DNA from: Cohnella sp. WQ 127256
Lineage (GTDB): Bacteria > Bacillota > Bacilli > Paenibacillales > Paenibacillaceae
Direction of reading: 5' to 3'
Assembly (NCBI RefSeq): GCF_024519285.1
Contig: NZ_JAMZCY010000011.1
Span: forward strand, 124,001 to 188,000
Length of the DNA: 64,000 nt
Part shown: positions 50,511 to 59,993 of the stretch, piece after piece
How positions within the stretch are numbered: the stretch's first letter is position 1
Layout: every line of letters starts with the position of its first letter
Notes under the pieces: model-generated
The model's database searches: none
Seen by the model: the letters and a program-made list of their open reading frames with translations, nothing else
Told to the model about the DNA's origin: nothing
Translations under genes and position numbers: made by a program

Positions 50511-51278
50511 TTAATAGTACAAGGATATCCCCTGATCTCGGTACTGTTTCACAATGTCGGAGCTGATCCTTGAATCCGTTACGAATCGGCTAACTTTCTC
50601 ATTCGGACAAACATTCAATAAAGATACGACCTCAAATTTGCTGCTATCCGCCAATACGATCGTCTCTTTTGCGCAACCCATCATCTTCTTCTTTAGCAAT
50701 ACTTCTCCTATCCCATAATCCGTAATTCCTTGTTCAATCGATATTCCACTTACGCTCATAAAAAAAAGGTCCGCGTTAAACTGTAAAATAAACGATTCGG
50801 CAAAATCACCGATCGTACATCTTTCTTGATTGCGTACTACGCCACCGATAAAAATAACAGTGAAGCCCGGCTTCTCCATAAGCTCATTGGCGATTGGGAA
50901 GGAATTGGTCAAAATCGTCAGTTGATCGAATTTCTCTTTTAACACCTGAGCAAATGTGGTGTTCGTCGTACTGACGTCGAGAATGAGAGACTGCCCGTTC
51001 GAAACCCATTCCGTAGCGAGCATAGCCAGTTCTCTCTTTTCATCCCTATACTTCAACTCACGTACTGTAAATGAAAGTTCCTGGTTATTATCATAAGATT
51101 CAATTAACTTGGCTCCACCATGTACTCTTTGCAAGTGTCCTTCCTTCTCCAAATACTCCAAATCCCGCCGAATCGTTTCAAAGGACACCTTGAACAATTC
51201 CATAAGCTCCGAAACTTTCACACTTTTTTCCGTATTTAACTTTTGTATAATGGCATCATGTCGTACATGTGCTAACAT
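50511..51278 (-). CDS. DeoR-family transcriptional regulator
   Basis: A 255-residue regulator with helix-turn-helix KVSELMELFKVSFETIRRDLEYLEKEGHLQRVHGGA at the N-terminus and the sugar-phosphate isomerase-like effector domain (DVSTTNTTFAQVL, FIGGVVRNQERCTIGDFAE, ADLFFMSVSGIS). These proteins usually sense phosphorylated sugars. The ATG at 51278 has TTAGGAG 8 bases upstream. The octamer ACACAAAA occurs in both its own leader and the DMT leader, hinting at shared control, but that is weak. Confidence 0.92.
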   Translation of the reverse strand: MLAHVRHDAIIQKLNTEKSVKVSELMELFKVSFETIRRDLEYLEKEGHLQRVHGGAKLIESYDNNQELSFTVRELKYRDEKRELAMLATEWVSNGQSLILDVSTTNTTFAQVLKEKFDQLTILTNSFPIANELMEKPGFTVIFIGGVVRNQERCTIGDFAESFILQFNADLFFMSVSGISIEQGITDYGIGEVLLKKKMMGCAKETIVLADSSKFEVVSLLNVCPNEKVSRFVTDSRISSDIVKQYRDQGISLYY

Positions 51279-51465
51279 ATGTTGCACTCCTAAAATGTTA
51301 TTTTTGAGTGTTTTTGTGTATTAAATAGTATTTACGTGCACATTTCGGGTGTGTCACTCCATTCTAGCACAAGTTACTCCCAATTCCAAAACAAACAAAA
51401 ATGCGACTCTCCGTTAAACGGAAAGCCGCTACAATTAATAGCACAAGTAATAGATTCATTCTTAC

Positions 51466-52209
51466 TTAGTACAACGGATACTTCTGGCGGAGATCCTCCC
51501 GATGGAGTACGTTGGAATCCTCACGGATGTAGTGACAGACGTAAGAACGGCGCCAGCGGCTCGTACTCCGATTCTTGTTGGAGGAATGGATGAGCAATTC
51601 ACTGAAGAAGAGGATGTCTCCCTTCTCCATGATTACTGGAATTTGTCGACTGGTATCAACACCCTCCGTTTCATCCGTATGTGATTCATGCTCTTCCAAG
51701 TTTTTAACCGTACCGTGTGGTAGCAGTCCCAGCTTGTGAGTACCGGGCATGACCCATAGACAACCATTCTCGATATCCACTACCTCTTCCATGGCTGTCC
51801 AGGCGGCGATCATTGTCATCGGATCATTCTTGATATAGTAATAATCCTGATGGGACGCTTGTCCCGGGGAGCCCGGTTCCTTGTAGAAATACATGCTCTG
51901 CACGCACACAGCTTCCTTCCCCATTAACTGGGCAAGAGCGCCGCGTACGATCGCATGCTTCATTAGCTGACGGGAGAAGCTATCGTGCTTGTGGGGATTG
52001 AACAGTCGTACGGAATATCTCTTTTCCTTCGCACAAACCGCCCAATCTGGTATTAGATTTTGATTTCGAATATCGTAAATGTGTCCGTTAAAGGCATCAA
52101 TGAGATCCTCAGTCATCCCCTTCTTGTATAGGAAATACCCCTGCTCTCTAAAAAAGGCAATCTGTTCCTCCGTTAGAGGTGTTATAGGCTTGATATAGGT
52201 ATCATTCAT
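51466..52209 (-). CDS. Phytanoyl-CoA dioxygenase family oxygenase (first copy)
   Basis: A 247-residue Fe(II)/2-oxoglutarate-dependent oxygenase of the PhyH family. The iron triad is His120-x-Asp122 (ASHQDYYY) and His208 (LLIHSSNKN), with a following Arg for 2-oxoglutarate. WVMPGTHKLGLLPHG is typical. TAGGAGAATTACAG precedes the ATG. It is divergent from an AraC regulator with 146 bases between. PhyH enzymes of bacteria hydroxylate many small molecules; substrate unknown. Confidence 0.9.
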   Translation of the reverse strand: MNDTYIKPITPLTEEQIAFFREQGYFLYKKGMTEDLIDAFNGHIYDIRNQNLIPDWAVCAKEKRYSVRLFNPHKHDSFSRQLMKHAIVRGALAQLMGKEAVCVQSMYFYKEPGSPGQASHQDYYYIKNDPMTMIAAWTAMEEVVDIENGCLWVMPGTHKLGLLPHGTVKNLEEHESHTDETEGVDTSRQIPVIMEKGDILFFSELLIHSSNKNRSTSRWRRSYVCHYIREDSNVLHREDLRQKYPLY

Positions 52210-52355
52210 CTGTAATTCTCCTAGTCACTAATGATTTACGCTATACCTAAAGAATACTTCTCGCATACTTGCTCAGCAATGGCTATAATCTGCATCATTG
52301 TATCTATAATTGATATTTATCTATCTGACGAATACAATTTAGATAGGAGGAATGA

Positions 52356-53174
52356 ATGCTTATGTCCCAGACTCTTTTAAACTTTCCTTTCGATTCCCTG
52401 CAATATGCTGTAGCCGGCTCTATCGTCTACCCTCCTGGAGGGCGGTTCGGCCCTCGAATTCAACAAGACATTCAACTTGTCATGCTTTATACGGGAGAAT
52501 TAAACGTTGCCATCGATGGCAGACATGTACAATTATTACCCGGTCACCTGATGCTACTAAAGCCCGGCCACGAAGAAACCTTTACCTTCTCCAAAACCGA
52601 AGAAACGTGGCACAGATGGATAGCTATCCATCTCAACAGCCTTTCCGATAAAACGCGGGATTCTTTATACAAATTACCCGAGTGCCTTATCCTAACGGAG
52701 GAACTGAATCGCCTAACCGACCTCATGTTAATCGTTCAGCGCAACGTCCCCTATGACGATGCCGCCATTCGTAGCCTAGGTCTTGCCGCTCTTCATCTGT
52801 ACCCTAGAGAATCGGAAAGGGTACTTCTCCAGAAGGAGAAGCACCCTGCCGTATATACCGCTTTGTCTTGGATCCATGAACATTACCCCGAAGAAATCAC
52901 GCTCGAAAGGCTTGCCAAGCAGACAAGACTTTCGAGCGAACATCTCCTCCGGTTATTCAAAACGAACATCCAATCGACTCCCATCCATTATCTGTGGGAA
53001 TATCGGGTCAATCGAGCTGTAGAGCTTCTTACAAGTACCGGGCTGACCATTTCAGAAATCGCATACCGCTGCGGGTTTAAGACTTCCCACCACTTTGCGA
53101 GGTTGCTCAAGCAGTCTACCGGTAGGACTGCAACAGAAATACGTCAATTGTCCTGGAGTGGTCTTCGTAAGTGA
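52356..53174 (+). CDS. AraC-family regulator with cupin sensor (divergent to PhyH)
   Basis: A 272-residue protein: a cupin-like N-terminal sensor (VMLYTGELNVAIDGRHVQLLPGHLMLLKPGHEE) and C-terminal double helix-turn-helix (ITLERLAKQTRLSSEHLLRLFKTN and ISEIAYRCGFKTSHHFARLLKQSTG). TAGGAGG lies 5 bases before the ATG at 52356; a second ATG two codons later is possible. It probably controls the divergent PhyH gene. It converges with another AraC gene. Confidence 0.92.
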   Translation: MLMSQTLLNFPFDSLQYAVAGSIVYPPGGRFGPRIQQDIQLVMLYTGELNVAIDGRHVQLLPGHLMLLKPGHEETFTFSKTEETWHRWIAIHLNSLSDKTRDSLYKLPECLILTEELNRLTDLMLIVQRNVPYDDAAIRSLGLAALHLYPRESERVLLQKEKHPAVYTALSWIHEHYPEEITLERLAKQTRLSSEHLLRLFKTNIQSTPIHYLWEYRVNRAVELLTSTGLTISEIAYRCGFKTSHHFARLLKQSTGRTATEIRQLSWSGLRK

Positions 53175-53210
53175 TATTTGGTTCCCCGCAGTATCGTTAA
53201 ATTCCGTTCA

Positions 53211-54062
53211 TTACTCTATCCTATCTAAGAATTCTGTAGGGGTCATACGATAAGCCTTTTTGAACATTCTACTGAAGTATAGCTGATCTTCAAAGCCTAC
53301 AAGGCTTGAGATCTGCTGGATATTCAAGTGGGTATGCTTCATCAGCTCACATGCTTTCTGCAATCGGAATGTGTTCAAATACTGGAGCGGAGTCGTATCT
53401 GTTATCCTCTTGAACAAGGTTGTATACCTGTCTGTACTAAGGTGGGCGATATCAGCTAGCTTCTTCACGTAAATTTCCTGATCATAGTGATCGTGTATGT
53501 ACTTGATAGAATCATAAATCTCTGTCCTGCTTTTTGTGGCATGACTATCCGTGCCCTGGTGAATCAGTCTTGAGATCATAGAACACAAATAAGATAGCTG
53601 CGAGGCGGAAGCAAGCTCGAATCCGGCTTTCTTGTCGCGCAATTCATCCATTATATTTTCGAATAGATTAGCTATTTCCTTATGAACGCCCGTATACACG
53701 ATTCGATCTTCAGAAAGCATGGCATTCAGAAGGAGCTCCTCTGCACCATAACCGGTAAAATGCACCCAATACGAAAGAAATTTCTGTTCGTCATGGTGAC
53801 CGTAGTACTGTTCTTCAAGTGGACGATAGAGGAAGACGCTTCCAGGCTGTAAAATATAATCTCGCCCTTTGCTGCGCACCGTCATTGGCCCTGAGTAATT
53901 ATACGCAAGGTAAAAGTCCTTACGCCCCTCTTTCCGATGTGACATTCTATAATAGGATTCGAACTCATAAAATCCAGCGGAGTTTACGAGAAGATATCTA
54001 CTTAAATCTTTGCTCCCATTGTCATCATCGTCCGGAATCCGAAACATACTAGAAAATTTCAT
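53211..54062 (-). CDS. AraC-family regulator (divergent to DUF4091 gene)
   Basis: A 283-residue regulator with N-terminal sensor (AraC-type beta domain, YILQPGSVFLYRPLEEQYYG) and C-terminal DNA-binding helices (IYVKKLADIAHLSTDRYTTLFKRITD and IQQISSLVGFEDQLYFSRMFKKAY). GCAGGAGGGCGAATGAG precedes the ATG. Its divergence from the DUF4091 gene, 147 bases away, suggests it regulates that gene. Confidence 0.92.
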   Translation of the reverse strand: MKFSSMFRIPDDDDNGSKDLSRYLLVNSAGFYEFESYYRMSHRKEGRKDFYLAYNYSGPMTVRSKGRDYILQPGSVFLYRPLEEQYYGHHDEQKFLSYWVHFTGYGAEELLLNAMLSEDRIVYTGVHKEIANLFENIMDELRDKKAGFELASASQLSYLCSMISRLIHQGTDSHATKSRTEIYDSIKYIHDHYDQEIYVKKLADIAHLSTDRYTTLFKRITDTTPLQYLNTFRLQKACELMKHTHLNIQQISSLVGFEDQLYFSRMFKKAYRMTPTEFLDRIE

Positions 54063-54209
54063 CTCATTCGCCCTCCTGCAAACATTCTAGCATAAGCTTC
54101 GATAAATACGTGAAATATCCATATATATAAGGAGAATATACATATGGTTTAACCTCTGAGCGATCTATAATTCAATTGATAATAACATGAATCCGTTGGA
54201 GGGGTAGCC

Positions 54210-55955
54210 ATGAATATCTCGGTGGGCTTAGAGAATGAAAGCTATAAGTACGTCCATGGTGTATTTAACAAATTCACATTGCCATTTGATGAGAAGAAGC
54301 AGATAACTCTTGTTTGCGGGAAAAATGACAGAGCTGCCGCTCAACTGCTCGTCTATTCCGAACACGAGATGCTGGTATGCGTGAACGAGGATGCTACCTT
54401 CTATGAAAGAGGCCCTATCGATATCGTACGCGTAGAGGTTATCGTGCCTGGTCTGAAGAAAGGGAGCATTCATGCAAATCTGATTGGCCTAGTTGAGGAT
54501 GACGATCGGCAATTAAAGTCTGATATTCTATTGCGACAGCCCTTCATCTACGTTGAAGGCAGAAGAACTCAGCCCGTGTGGATTGAAGTCGAACTAGATA
54601 AAGATGTTGAGCCTGGTATCTATACCGCGCAGATCAATGTGCTTGGCCATCGAATGTTCGAGGACGAGGTACGAATTAGAGAGTTAACCTTCGAGATTAA
54701 GGTACTCAATACAACATTAAGCGATGCGAGCGATTATACGTTTAACCTTGATTTATGGCAACATAATTCTAATATCGCTAGGAAATACGATGTTGCGCTA
54801 TGGAGCGATGAGCACTTCGATATTATTGAAAACTATGTTTCCTCTTTGGCTGATTTGGGACAAAAGGCTCTAACCGTTATTGCTTCCGAAATTCCCTGGT
54901 CAGGGCAATTCTCCTCCTATGATCGAATTGATCCTGCAAACATGTTTGAATATAACATGGTACAAACGAGGCTGTTGAACAATGGAGATTGGTCCTTTGA
55001 CTTTGATGCCTTGAATCGTTATGTAGAATTAGGCATGAAGCATGGGATCACTCAAGAAATCGAAGTGTTCGGATTGATCAACATTTGGGTGCTTGAAGAT
55101 GTTGGCTTCGGCGGAGTCATTCAGGATTACAACGACGCCGTTCGAATCAGATATTGGGATGAGAGTAGTCATACCTACAAGTATATGAAACATAAGAAGG
55201 ATCTGGAGTCATACGTTCATGCTTTAGAGCAGAACTTCATTCATAAGGGATGGATTGACAAAGTCAGAGTGATTGCAGACGAGCCCTCAGATATCGAAAT
55301 CTTCACAGACCGTCTTAACGAGCTTAAGAAGATGGCGCCTTCCTTCAAATATAAAGCTGCCATCAATCATGCCGCCTTCATCGAGCAAAAAATCGAAGGC
55401 ATACTGGATTATGTGCCATTCCTTCATTGTGTCGCCGATGAATTTGAGAAGATAAGCCGTTTGAAGAGTGAGATTTCGGGAAAAATGACCTACTATGTCT
55501 GCTGTGGACCTGATTTTCCTAATACCTTCATCTCCTCGCATTTGCTAGAAAGCAGACTTATTCCTTGGTTAGCCTACTATATGAATATGGATGGCTTCTT
55601 GAGATGGAATTATACGGTGTGGCCGAATGATCCCCTCCATAAAATTTCCTATCACTATCCGCTCTATCCAGCGGGGGATACGAATTTTGTTTATCCAGGA
55701 AAGGATGGCAAGCCCTTGCTCACATTGAGGTACAAGCTACTTCAGAAGGGGATCCGCGACTACGAAATCATCAATAAATACGTTAGTCAGGGTGGGGACA
55801 GAGAGAAGATTGAGCAGAAAATGAAGAAGGTATTCCTATGGCAATCCATTGATGAGCTTCATCCGAAAGCAAGGAGGAAAAAGGAAGAGCTGTTCTCATT
55901 TGAGAATGCGGACTACGAGGACATTATCACCGAAATTCTTACCGAGCTCGTCTGA
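54210..55955 (+). CDS. DUF4091-domain protein, glycoside hydrolase-like
   Basis: A 581-residue protein. The first 170 residues are beta-rich (PVWIEVELDKDVEPGIYTAQINV). The middle (about 185-500) is barrel-like. The C-terminal region, DGFLRWNYTVWPNDPL and AGDTNFVYPGKDGKPLLTLRYKLLQKGIRDYEIIN, is the DUF4091 signature. DUF4091 proteins are distantly related to GH123 N-acetylgalactosaminidases. No signal peptide. TTGGAGGGGTAGCC precedes the ATG. A glycan-related function is likely, but the substrate is unknown. Confidence 0.85.
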   Translation: MNISVGLENESYKYVHGVFNKFTLPFDEKKQITLVCGKNDRAAAQLLVYSEHEMLVCVNEDATFYERGPIDIVRVEVIVPGLKKGSIHANLIGLVEDDDRQLKSDILLRQPFIYVEGRRTQPVWIEVELDKDVEPGIYTAQINVLGHRMFEDEVRIRELTFEIKVLNTTLSDASDYTFNLDLWQHNSNIARKYDVALWSDEHFDIIENYVSSLADLGQKALTVIASEIPWSGQFSSYDRIDPANMFEYNMVQTRLLNNGDWSFDFDALNRYVELGMKHGITQEIEVFGLINIWVLEDVGFGGVIQDYNDAVRIRYWDESSHTYKYMKHKKDLESYVHALEQNFIHKGWIDKVRVIADEPSDIEIFTDRLNELKKMAPSFKYKAAINHAAFIEQKIEGILDYVPFLHCVADEFEKISRLKSEISGKMTYYVCCGPDFPNTFISSHLLESRLIPWLAYYMNMDGFLRWNYTVWPNDPLHKISYHYPLYPAGDTNFVYPGKDGKPLLTLRYKLLQKGIRDYEIINKYVSQGGDREKIEQKMKKVFLWQSIDELHPKARRKKEELFSFENADYEDIITEILTELV

Positions 55956-56099
55956 AGAGGAGGGCTACGCTAATAGGTAAACATAAGGGGAGGTTATCTC
56001 GCAGCGCCAATGGTAACGAGAGCCTCCACTTATAAGGCTTGCACGACGATCACAATTCCCGCAGTCTTATTTCACTCTTCTCTTGCGTTCAAAAATAAG

Positions 56100-57590
56100 T
56101 TACTTATTAGGAAATGTAATCCGAAATACGGTACCTGTCGATGCCGTTTGCTGCAGTTCGATTGTTCCTCCATTTGCTTGAGTCAGTAAGCGACAGATAG
56201 GCAACCCGAGACCGAGTCCTTGCTTTTTCTTACGGCGACTGTTTCCTCTGTAATAGCGTTCGAAAATAAATGGAGCCTCCGCAGAAGCAATCCCATTGCC
56301 ATTGTCAGAAAAATCGATGGTGATCAACGATTGATTCGTTCTTGCATTAATCTTGATATGTGTGGCGGCGGCTACTGCACTATTGCTTAGCAAGTTAAGA
56401 AAAATTTGCTTCAAATGCGATCGATCACACATACATACCAAATCGGAATGTTGCACATCAAACTCCACTTGAACAGACTTATATTCTGGAATGGTATGAA
56501 ACTGCTGAATAATTTCCTCTAATAACGGCCCGAGCAAGACCTGAGACTTTTCAGTGTGAGTCTCACCTGACTCCATTGAAGAGAAATTAAGCAGGTCATT
56601 CACCATTTCTTGCATTCGCTTTGCCTCATTTAAACCAATATTCATAAACTCGTTAGCTTTGTTGCCTGTGACTACACCTTCCTGAATCGCCTGGAGCATA
56701 CCACGGATTGAGGTTACCGGCGTACGCAGCTCATGAGAAACTCCCGCGAGTAGATCAGTACGCATACGTTCAAGTTGGTTTAGACGTTCTGTCATTTCGT
56801 GAAAAGATTGAATCAGTCCGCTAATCTCAGCTTCTTTGACAAGGCCCGGATCAGGCAAGTACGGCTGGTAATTGCCTGAAAAAACTTGCTTGGCAGCACT
56901 AGCCAGTTGAATGAGCGGTCTTGTGAGAGAGCGAGACAGCACGAAAACAACTGCCCAGCCACAAAGGGAAATAAGACCGAACGCAAGCACAATGAGCCCA
57001 TATATTTGAGGCAAACGCCCCTCATTTAATTGAGCTGTCATGTAGAGTGTTCCTGAAATGAGGTTATTCTTATAAAAAGGCACACCAACGCGCAGCCACT
57101 TTCCTGACTGAGTTTCGACCTGCTCGCGAATTTTTTTACCAGATAGAACTTCGTTTTGTCGGGGCGGTGATTCGATGTAAGTTCCTGTATCTACGTGAGC
57201 ATTGCTGAAAAAATAAATCTTCTCGCCTGAAATATTAAAAATTTGAAATTGATAACCATCTGGAATCGATGGGACGAGCTCTGAGGGGATAGAAGGGACA
57301 GATTCTTGTAATGGGATATTTTCTGGCGTCTCGGGGGCTGTTGGCGTTTTTTCTAAAGGATTTGAAGGTGAGGTTGAAATGGTAGACTTTATTTGCAAGA
57401 GCTCATCAATTTTACTAAATGAATCGCTCATCATTGCAGACCTCGCCTCAAGTAGCTGAAACTGCTGCTCCTCCGTGCTCATTCGAATCCAATACATGCC
57501 GAACAATCCAATACACGTAAGCATAATAAGAAGAATCATCACATAACGCCATGTCCAATACCGCACCAAGGAAACCGACTTAGTAAACAC
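56100..57590 (-). CDS. Sensor histidine kinase, PhoR/HAMP type
   Basis: A kinase of about 496 residues. A membrane segment near residues 15-35 is followed by an extracytoplasmic domain of about 150 residues with a Pro/Thr-rich stretch, a second membrane segment, HAMP, and a kinase core with VSHELRTPVTSIRG (phospho-His), LKQIFLNLLSNSA (N box), DNGNGIA (G1) and GLGLGLPICRLL (G2). Start is uncertain: GTG at 57590 overlaps the regulator stop by 11 bases, which is typical coupling; GTG at 57629 lacks spacing for a ribosome binding site. Its partner is the OmpR-type regulator upstream. Confidence 0.9.
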   Translation of the reverse strand: MFTKSVSLVRYWTWRYVMILLIMLTCIGLFGMYWIRMSTEEQQFQLLEARSAMMSDSFSKIDELLQIKSTISTSPSNPLEKTPTAPETPENIPLQESVPSIPSELVPSIPDGYQFQIFNISGEKIYFFSNAHVDTGTYIESPPRQNEVLSGKKIREQVETQSGKWLRVGVPFYKNNLISGTLYMTAQLNEGRLPQIYGLIVLAFGLISLCGWAVVFVLSRSLTRPLIQLASAAKQVFSGNYQPYLPDPGLVKEAEISGLIQSFHEMTERLNQLERMRTDLLAGVSHELRTPVTSIRGMLQAIQEGVVTGNKANEFMNIGLNEAKRMQEMVNDLLNFSSMESGETHTEKSQVLLGPLLEEIIQQFHTIPEYKSVQVEFDVQHSDLVCMCDRSHLKQIFLNLLSNSAVAAATHIKINARTNQSLITIDFSDNGNGIASAEAPFIFERYYRGNSRRKKKQGLGLGLPICRLLTQANGGTIELQQTASTGTVFRITFPNK

Positions 57591-58275
57591 GTAAACTGTA
57601 CCCCATTCCTCTAATCGTTTCGATTTCACCCTCGATTGTAGGCCAATGCTGAAGACTTTTACGAAGCCGTTTAATAGAGGTATCTACAGAACGATCACCA
57701 CCTTCAAAGTCGATTCCCCACACCTCATTAAGTAGATGGTCGCGTTCAAATAATTGATTGGGATGCTCCACAAGAAATTCAAGCAGCTGATAGTCGCGGG
57801 GAAGCAAAGAAATGTGCTCAGTTCCGACTTTAACCGTCCGAGTGCTTGCGTCAATAACCAAGCTGCCTATCCTTACAATATTTGAATCTATCATGTAGAC
57901 GGATCGGCGAAGTACTGCTTGAATGCGGGCCATGACTTCTTGGGGATCAAATGGCTTGGCAATATAGTCATCCGCCCCATGATCAAATCCTTGAAGACGG
58001 TCTGGTACAGTGCCGCGTGCCGTAAGAATAATGACGGGACAGCTTCCGAGTCGCCTAATTTGATGCAAAATATCCATTCCGTTCTGATCATTCGGAAGCA
58101 TTAGATCTAACAATACGAGATCGGGTTTCCAACTAAGAAACTGCCCCATCACATCGCTTTCGCCCTCACCCGAATTCCACTTCACTTCATAATTTTCTTT
58201 TTCCAAATACGCTTGAAGTAGAATTGCGATCGGTAGCTCATCTTCAACTAACAATACTCGCTTCAAGGAAATCAT
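57580..58275 (-). CDS. OmpR-family response regulator
   Basis: About 231 residues. The receiver domain (RVLLVEDELP, phospho-Asp in LLDLMLP, Thr in ILTARG, Lys in AKPFD) is followed by a winged-helix C-terminus (LLPRDYQLLEFLVEHPNQLFERDHLLNEVWG, GDRSVDTSIKRLRKSL). The ATG at 58275 follows GGAAGG closely; a TTG six bases after it is an alternative. It is co-transcribed with the kinase and sits next to a secreted repeat protein gene that it may control. Confidence 0.93.
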   Translation of the reverse strand: MISLKRVLLVEDELPIAILLQAYLEKENYEVKWNSGEGESDVMGQFLSWKPDLVLLDLMLPNDQNGMDILHQIRRLGSCPVIILTARGTVPDRLQGFDHGADDYIAKPFDPQEVMARIQAVLRRSVYMIDSNIVRIGSLVIDASTRTVKVGTEHISLLPRDYQLLEFLVEHPNQLFERDHLLNEVWGIDFEGGDRSVDTSIKRLRKSLQHWPTIEGEIETIRGMGYSLRVY

Positions 58276-58336
58276 CATCCTTCCGTAACCCCATACCACA
58301 GTATTATTCTAACCAATATCTATTCTCATGAACGAG

Positions 58337-58388
58337 AGAGCTGTCCCAAAAGCTCTCCCGAGTAGAAGTTTACTTTTGTGACAGCTCT
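58337..58388. terminator. Inverted repeat between the secreted protein and two-component genes
   Basis: AGAGCTGTCCCAAAAG (58337-58352) and CTTTTGTGACAGCTCT (58373-58388) pair over 16 bases with one mismatch around a 20-base loop. It lies 16 bases after the secreted protein stop. No T tract follows on the minus strand, so it may be a processing or mobile-repeat structure rather than a classical terminator. Confidence 0.45.
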
Positions 58389-58404
58389 AGCTGAGCCCTA
58401 TAGG

Positions 58405-58920
58405 TTATTTATTGCTTTTTTCTGCTTGTGAGGACTTTGTTGTTTTTTCAGCTTTCATAAGCTTTCCTTCTTCTTTAAGCTGAGCGATCAGTTCGTCTGC
58501 CGTGATGCCTTGTTCTTTCGCCATTTTTTCTATGCTGACAGCTTCACTGGATGGAGTGCTTGTCGTTATTGTGCTAGCTATCGTTGACTCGGTAGTACTC
58601 GTAGCTTGTCCAGATTCAGTTGAAGCAATCGTTTTCGTCACCTTACCTTCCTTTTCAAGCTGAGTGAACAACTCCTCTAGCGTAATGCCTTTTTCTTTAG
58701 CCATTTTAGCGAAGTTCGTGCTGTCATCTAATTTTGCTGCTTCCTCTTTACTGATTGCTTTTGACGAATTCGTCGTAGAAAGGGTTGCTGAGATATTAGC
58801 TATACTGGATTTTATGGACTTAATGGTTTTACCACCTTCGATGTCGCTGGCGGCATATGCAGATCCTCCGACAGCAGATACAGCGAGTACAAGTGCAGCG
58901 ATTGTTAATTTTTTCTTCAT
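58405..58920 (-). CDS. Secreted Ser/Thr-rich protein with two helical repeats
   Basis: A 171-residue exported protein with signal peptide MKKKLTIAALVLAVSAVGGSAYA and probable cleavage after residue 23. Residues 70-96 and 130-156 are copies of one repeat (FAKMAKEKGITLEELFTQL and IEKMAKEQGITADELIAQL), separated by a Ser/Thr-rich linker (about 97-128). The tail is Lys-rich. The family was not recognised. The gene is just upstream of the OmpR/PhoR-type pair; TAGGAGGAATTTAAT precedes the ATG. It may be an envelope-stress or sensor ligand protein, which is only a guess. Confidence 0.75.
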   Translation of the reverse strand: MKKKLTIAALVLAVSAVGGSAYAASDIEGGKTIKSIKSSIANISATLSTTNSSKAISKEEAAKLDDSTNFAKMAKEKGITLEELFTQLEKEGKVTKTIASTESGQATSTTESTIASTITTSTPSSEAVSIEKMAKEQGITADELIAQLKEEGKLMKAEKTTKSSQAEKSNK

Positions 58921-59178
58921 ATTAAATTCCTCCTAGAGTGTTTATGCTTCTTCGTTATGATGTGCAGCTGCTACACACATAATATAACCTCCCATTGTGT
59001 CGGGAATATGGCGACATCAAAGTAAGCATTAAATGTCCCGAACGCCCCTTGCCAAACCAAAAAAGGAAGCTGTGTCTGGAAAGCACAATCCGATACATAA
59101 ACGATCGGCTTGCTCATTCCATTAAGCTTCCCTTGCCTACGAATTGGATGTCCGCATGAACGCTCTTCTATTTAATAC

Positions 59179-59967
59179 TCAGCTCAGAATGTCTTTCTTC
59201 ATATACTCAATCATCCATCGGCATACGTCCCAAGCATCGGAAACCGGCATGTTCGTAAAAGGGAGTGTGTGCATGTAACCCGGTGGTCCATATTCGGGAC
59301 AAAAAGGAACGGATTGTTGGCCGCGTGCCGAATGAATCTGATAGATTTGCCTCCACCAAGATAGGTGGCTACTGAGTTCCAGAGCATATTCGGGCGCACC
59401 AGGGTGCGGGACCTGCGGCCCCTGCGCATAACCGACACGTCCGTGTATATATATCGTTCGTTCAAAAACTTGAGCCAAATGCTCGGATTGATCCTCTAAT
59501 AGCGACTCACATACGCAGCACCAATGACTGAGATCAGCAGTCAGCTTCAAATCTGGAACTTCCCGTAGAATGGAGGATGTAACCCACGGGTTGAACAGCG
59601 CTCGACCGCGGTGCGTCTCGTGACCGACCGCGACTCCCAGCTCCGATTCGAACTCGACCGCATTCTCGAAAAAGAGAACTTGCTCCTTGAAAGGCATTGA
59701 ATCCTTAGCGCTGTGACAGTTAATTAGCAATGGCTTGAATTGTGCAGCCCGCTCCGCTTGATGACGGAATGAAGATATATGATCGCTACCAGATGTACCA
59801 ATAAGAGGTATATATATCATTTCATGCTTGTAAAGAAGCTCTTTAAAACGATTCGTATCCTCATGGGCCGGCAAACCAGTTTCAATTCCTTGATAACCAG
59901 CTAGATGAATGCGTTCAAACTGTTCCTCCAATGACCCTTCCATGCCCCAAAGCGACTTAATCCACAT
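59179..59967 (-). CDS. TIM-barrel sugar phosphate isomerase/epimerase-like protein
   Basis: A 262-residue xylose-isomerase-like barrel: MWIKSLWGMEGSLEEQFERIHLAGYQGIETGLP, LINCHSAKDS, VGHETHRGRALF, LTADLSHWCCV and IHGRVG supply the acid and His residues that bind metal in this family. The ATG at 59967 follows ATAGAGGGGGTTCCTAT and lies 26 bases after the PhyH stop. It is the second gene behind a PhyH oxygenase. The specific substrate is unknown; inosose, hydroxypyruvate or tagatose-type epimerases share the fold. Confidence 0.85.
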   Translation of the reverse strand: MWIKSLWGMEGSLEEQFERIHLAGYQGIETGLPAHEDTNRFKELLYKHEMIYIPLIGTSGSDHISSFRHQAERAAQFKPLLINCHSAKDSMPFKEQVLFFENAVEFESELGVAVGHETHRGRALFNPWVTSSILREVPDLKLTADLSHWCCVCESLLEDQSEHLAQVFERTIYIHGRVGYAQGPQVPHPGAPEYALELSSHLSWWRQIYQIHSARGQQSVPFCPEYGPPGYMHTLPFTNMPVSDAWDVCRWMIEYMKKDILS

Positions 59968-59993
59968 ATAGGAACCCCCTCTATTCATCGTTG

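Noticed and set aside
58921..59178. Minus-strand frame containing KPIVYVSDCAFQTQLPFLVWQG
   Set aside because: No ribosome binding site, under 60 codons and no recognised family; could be a remnant but cannot be supported.
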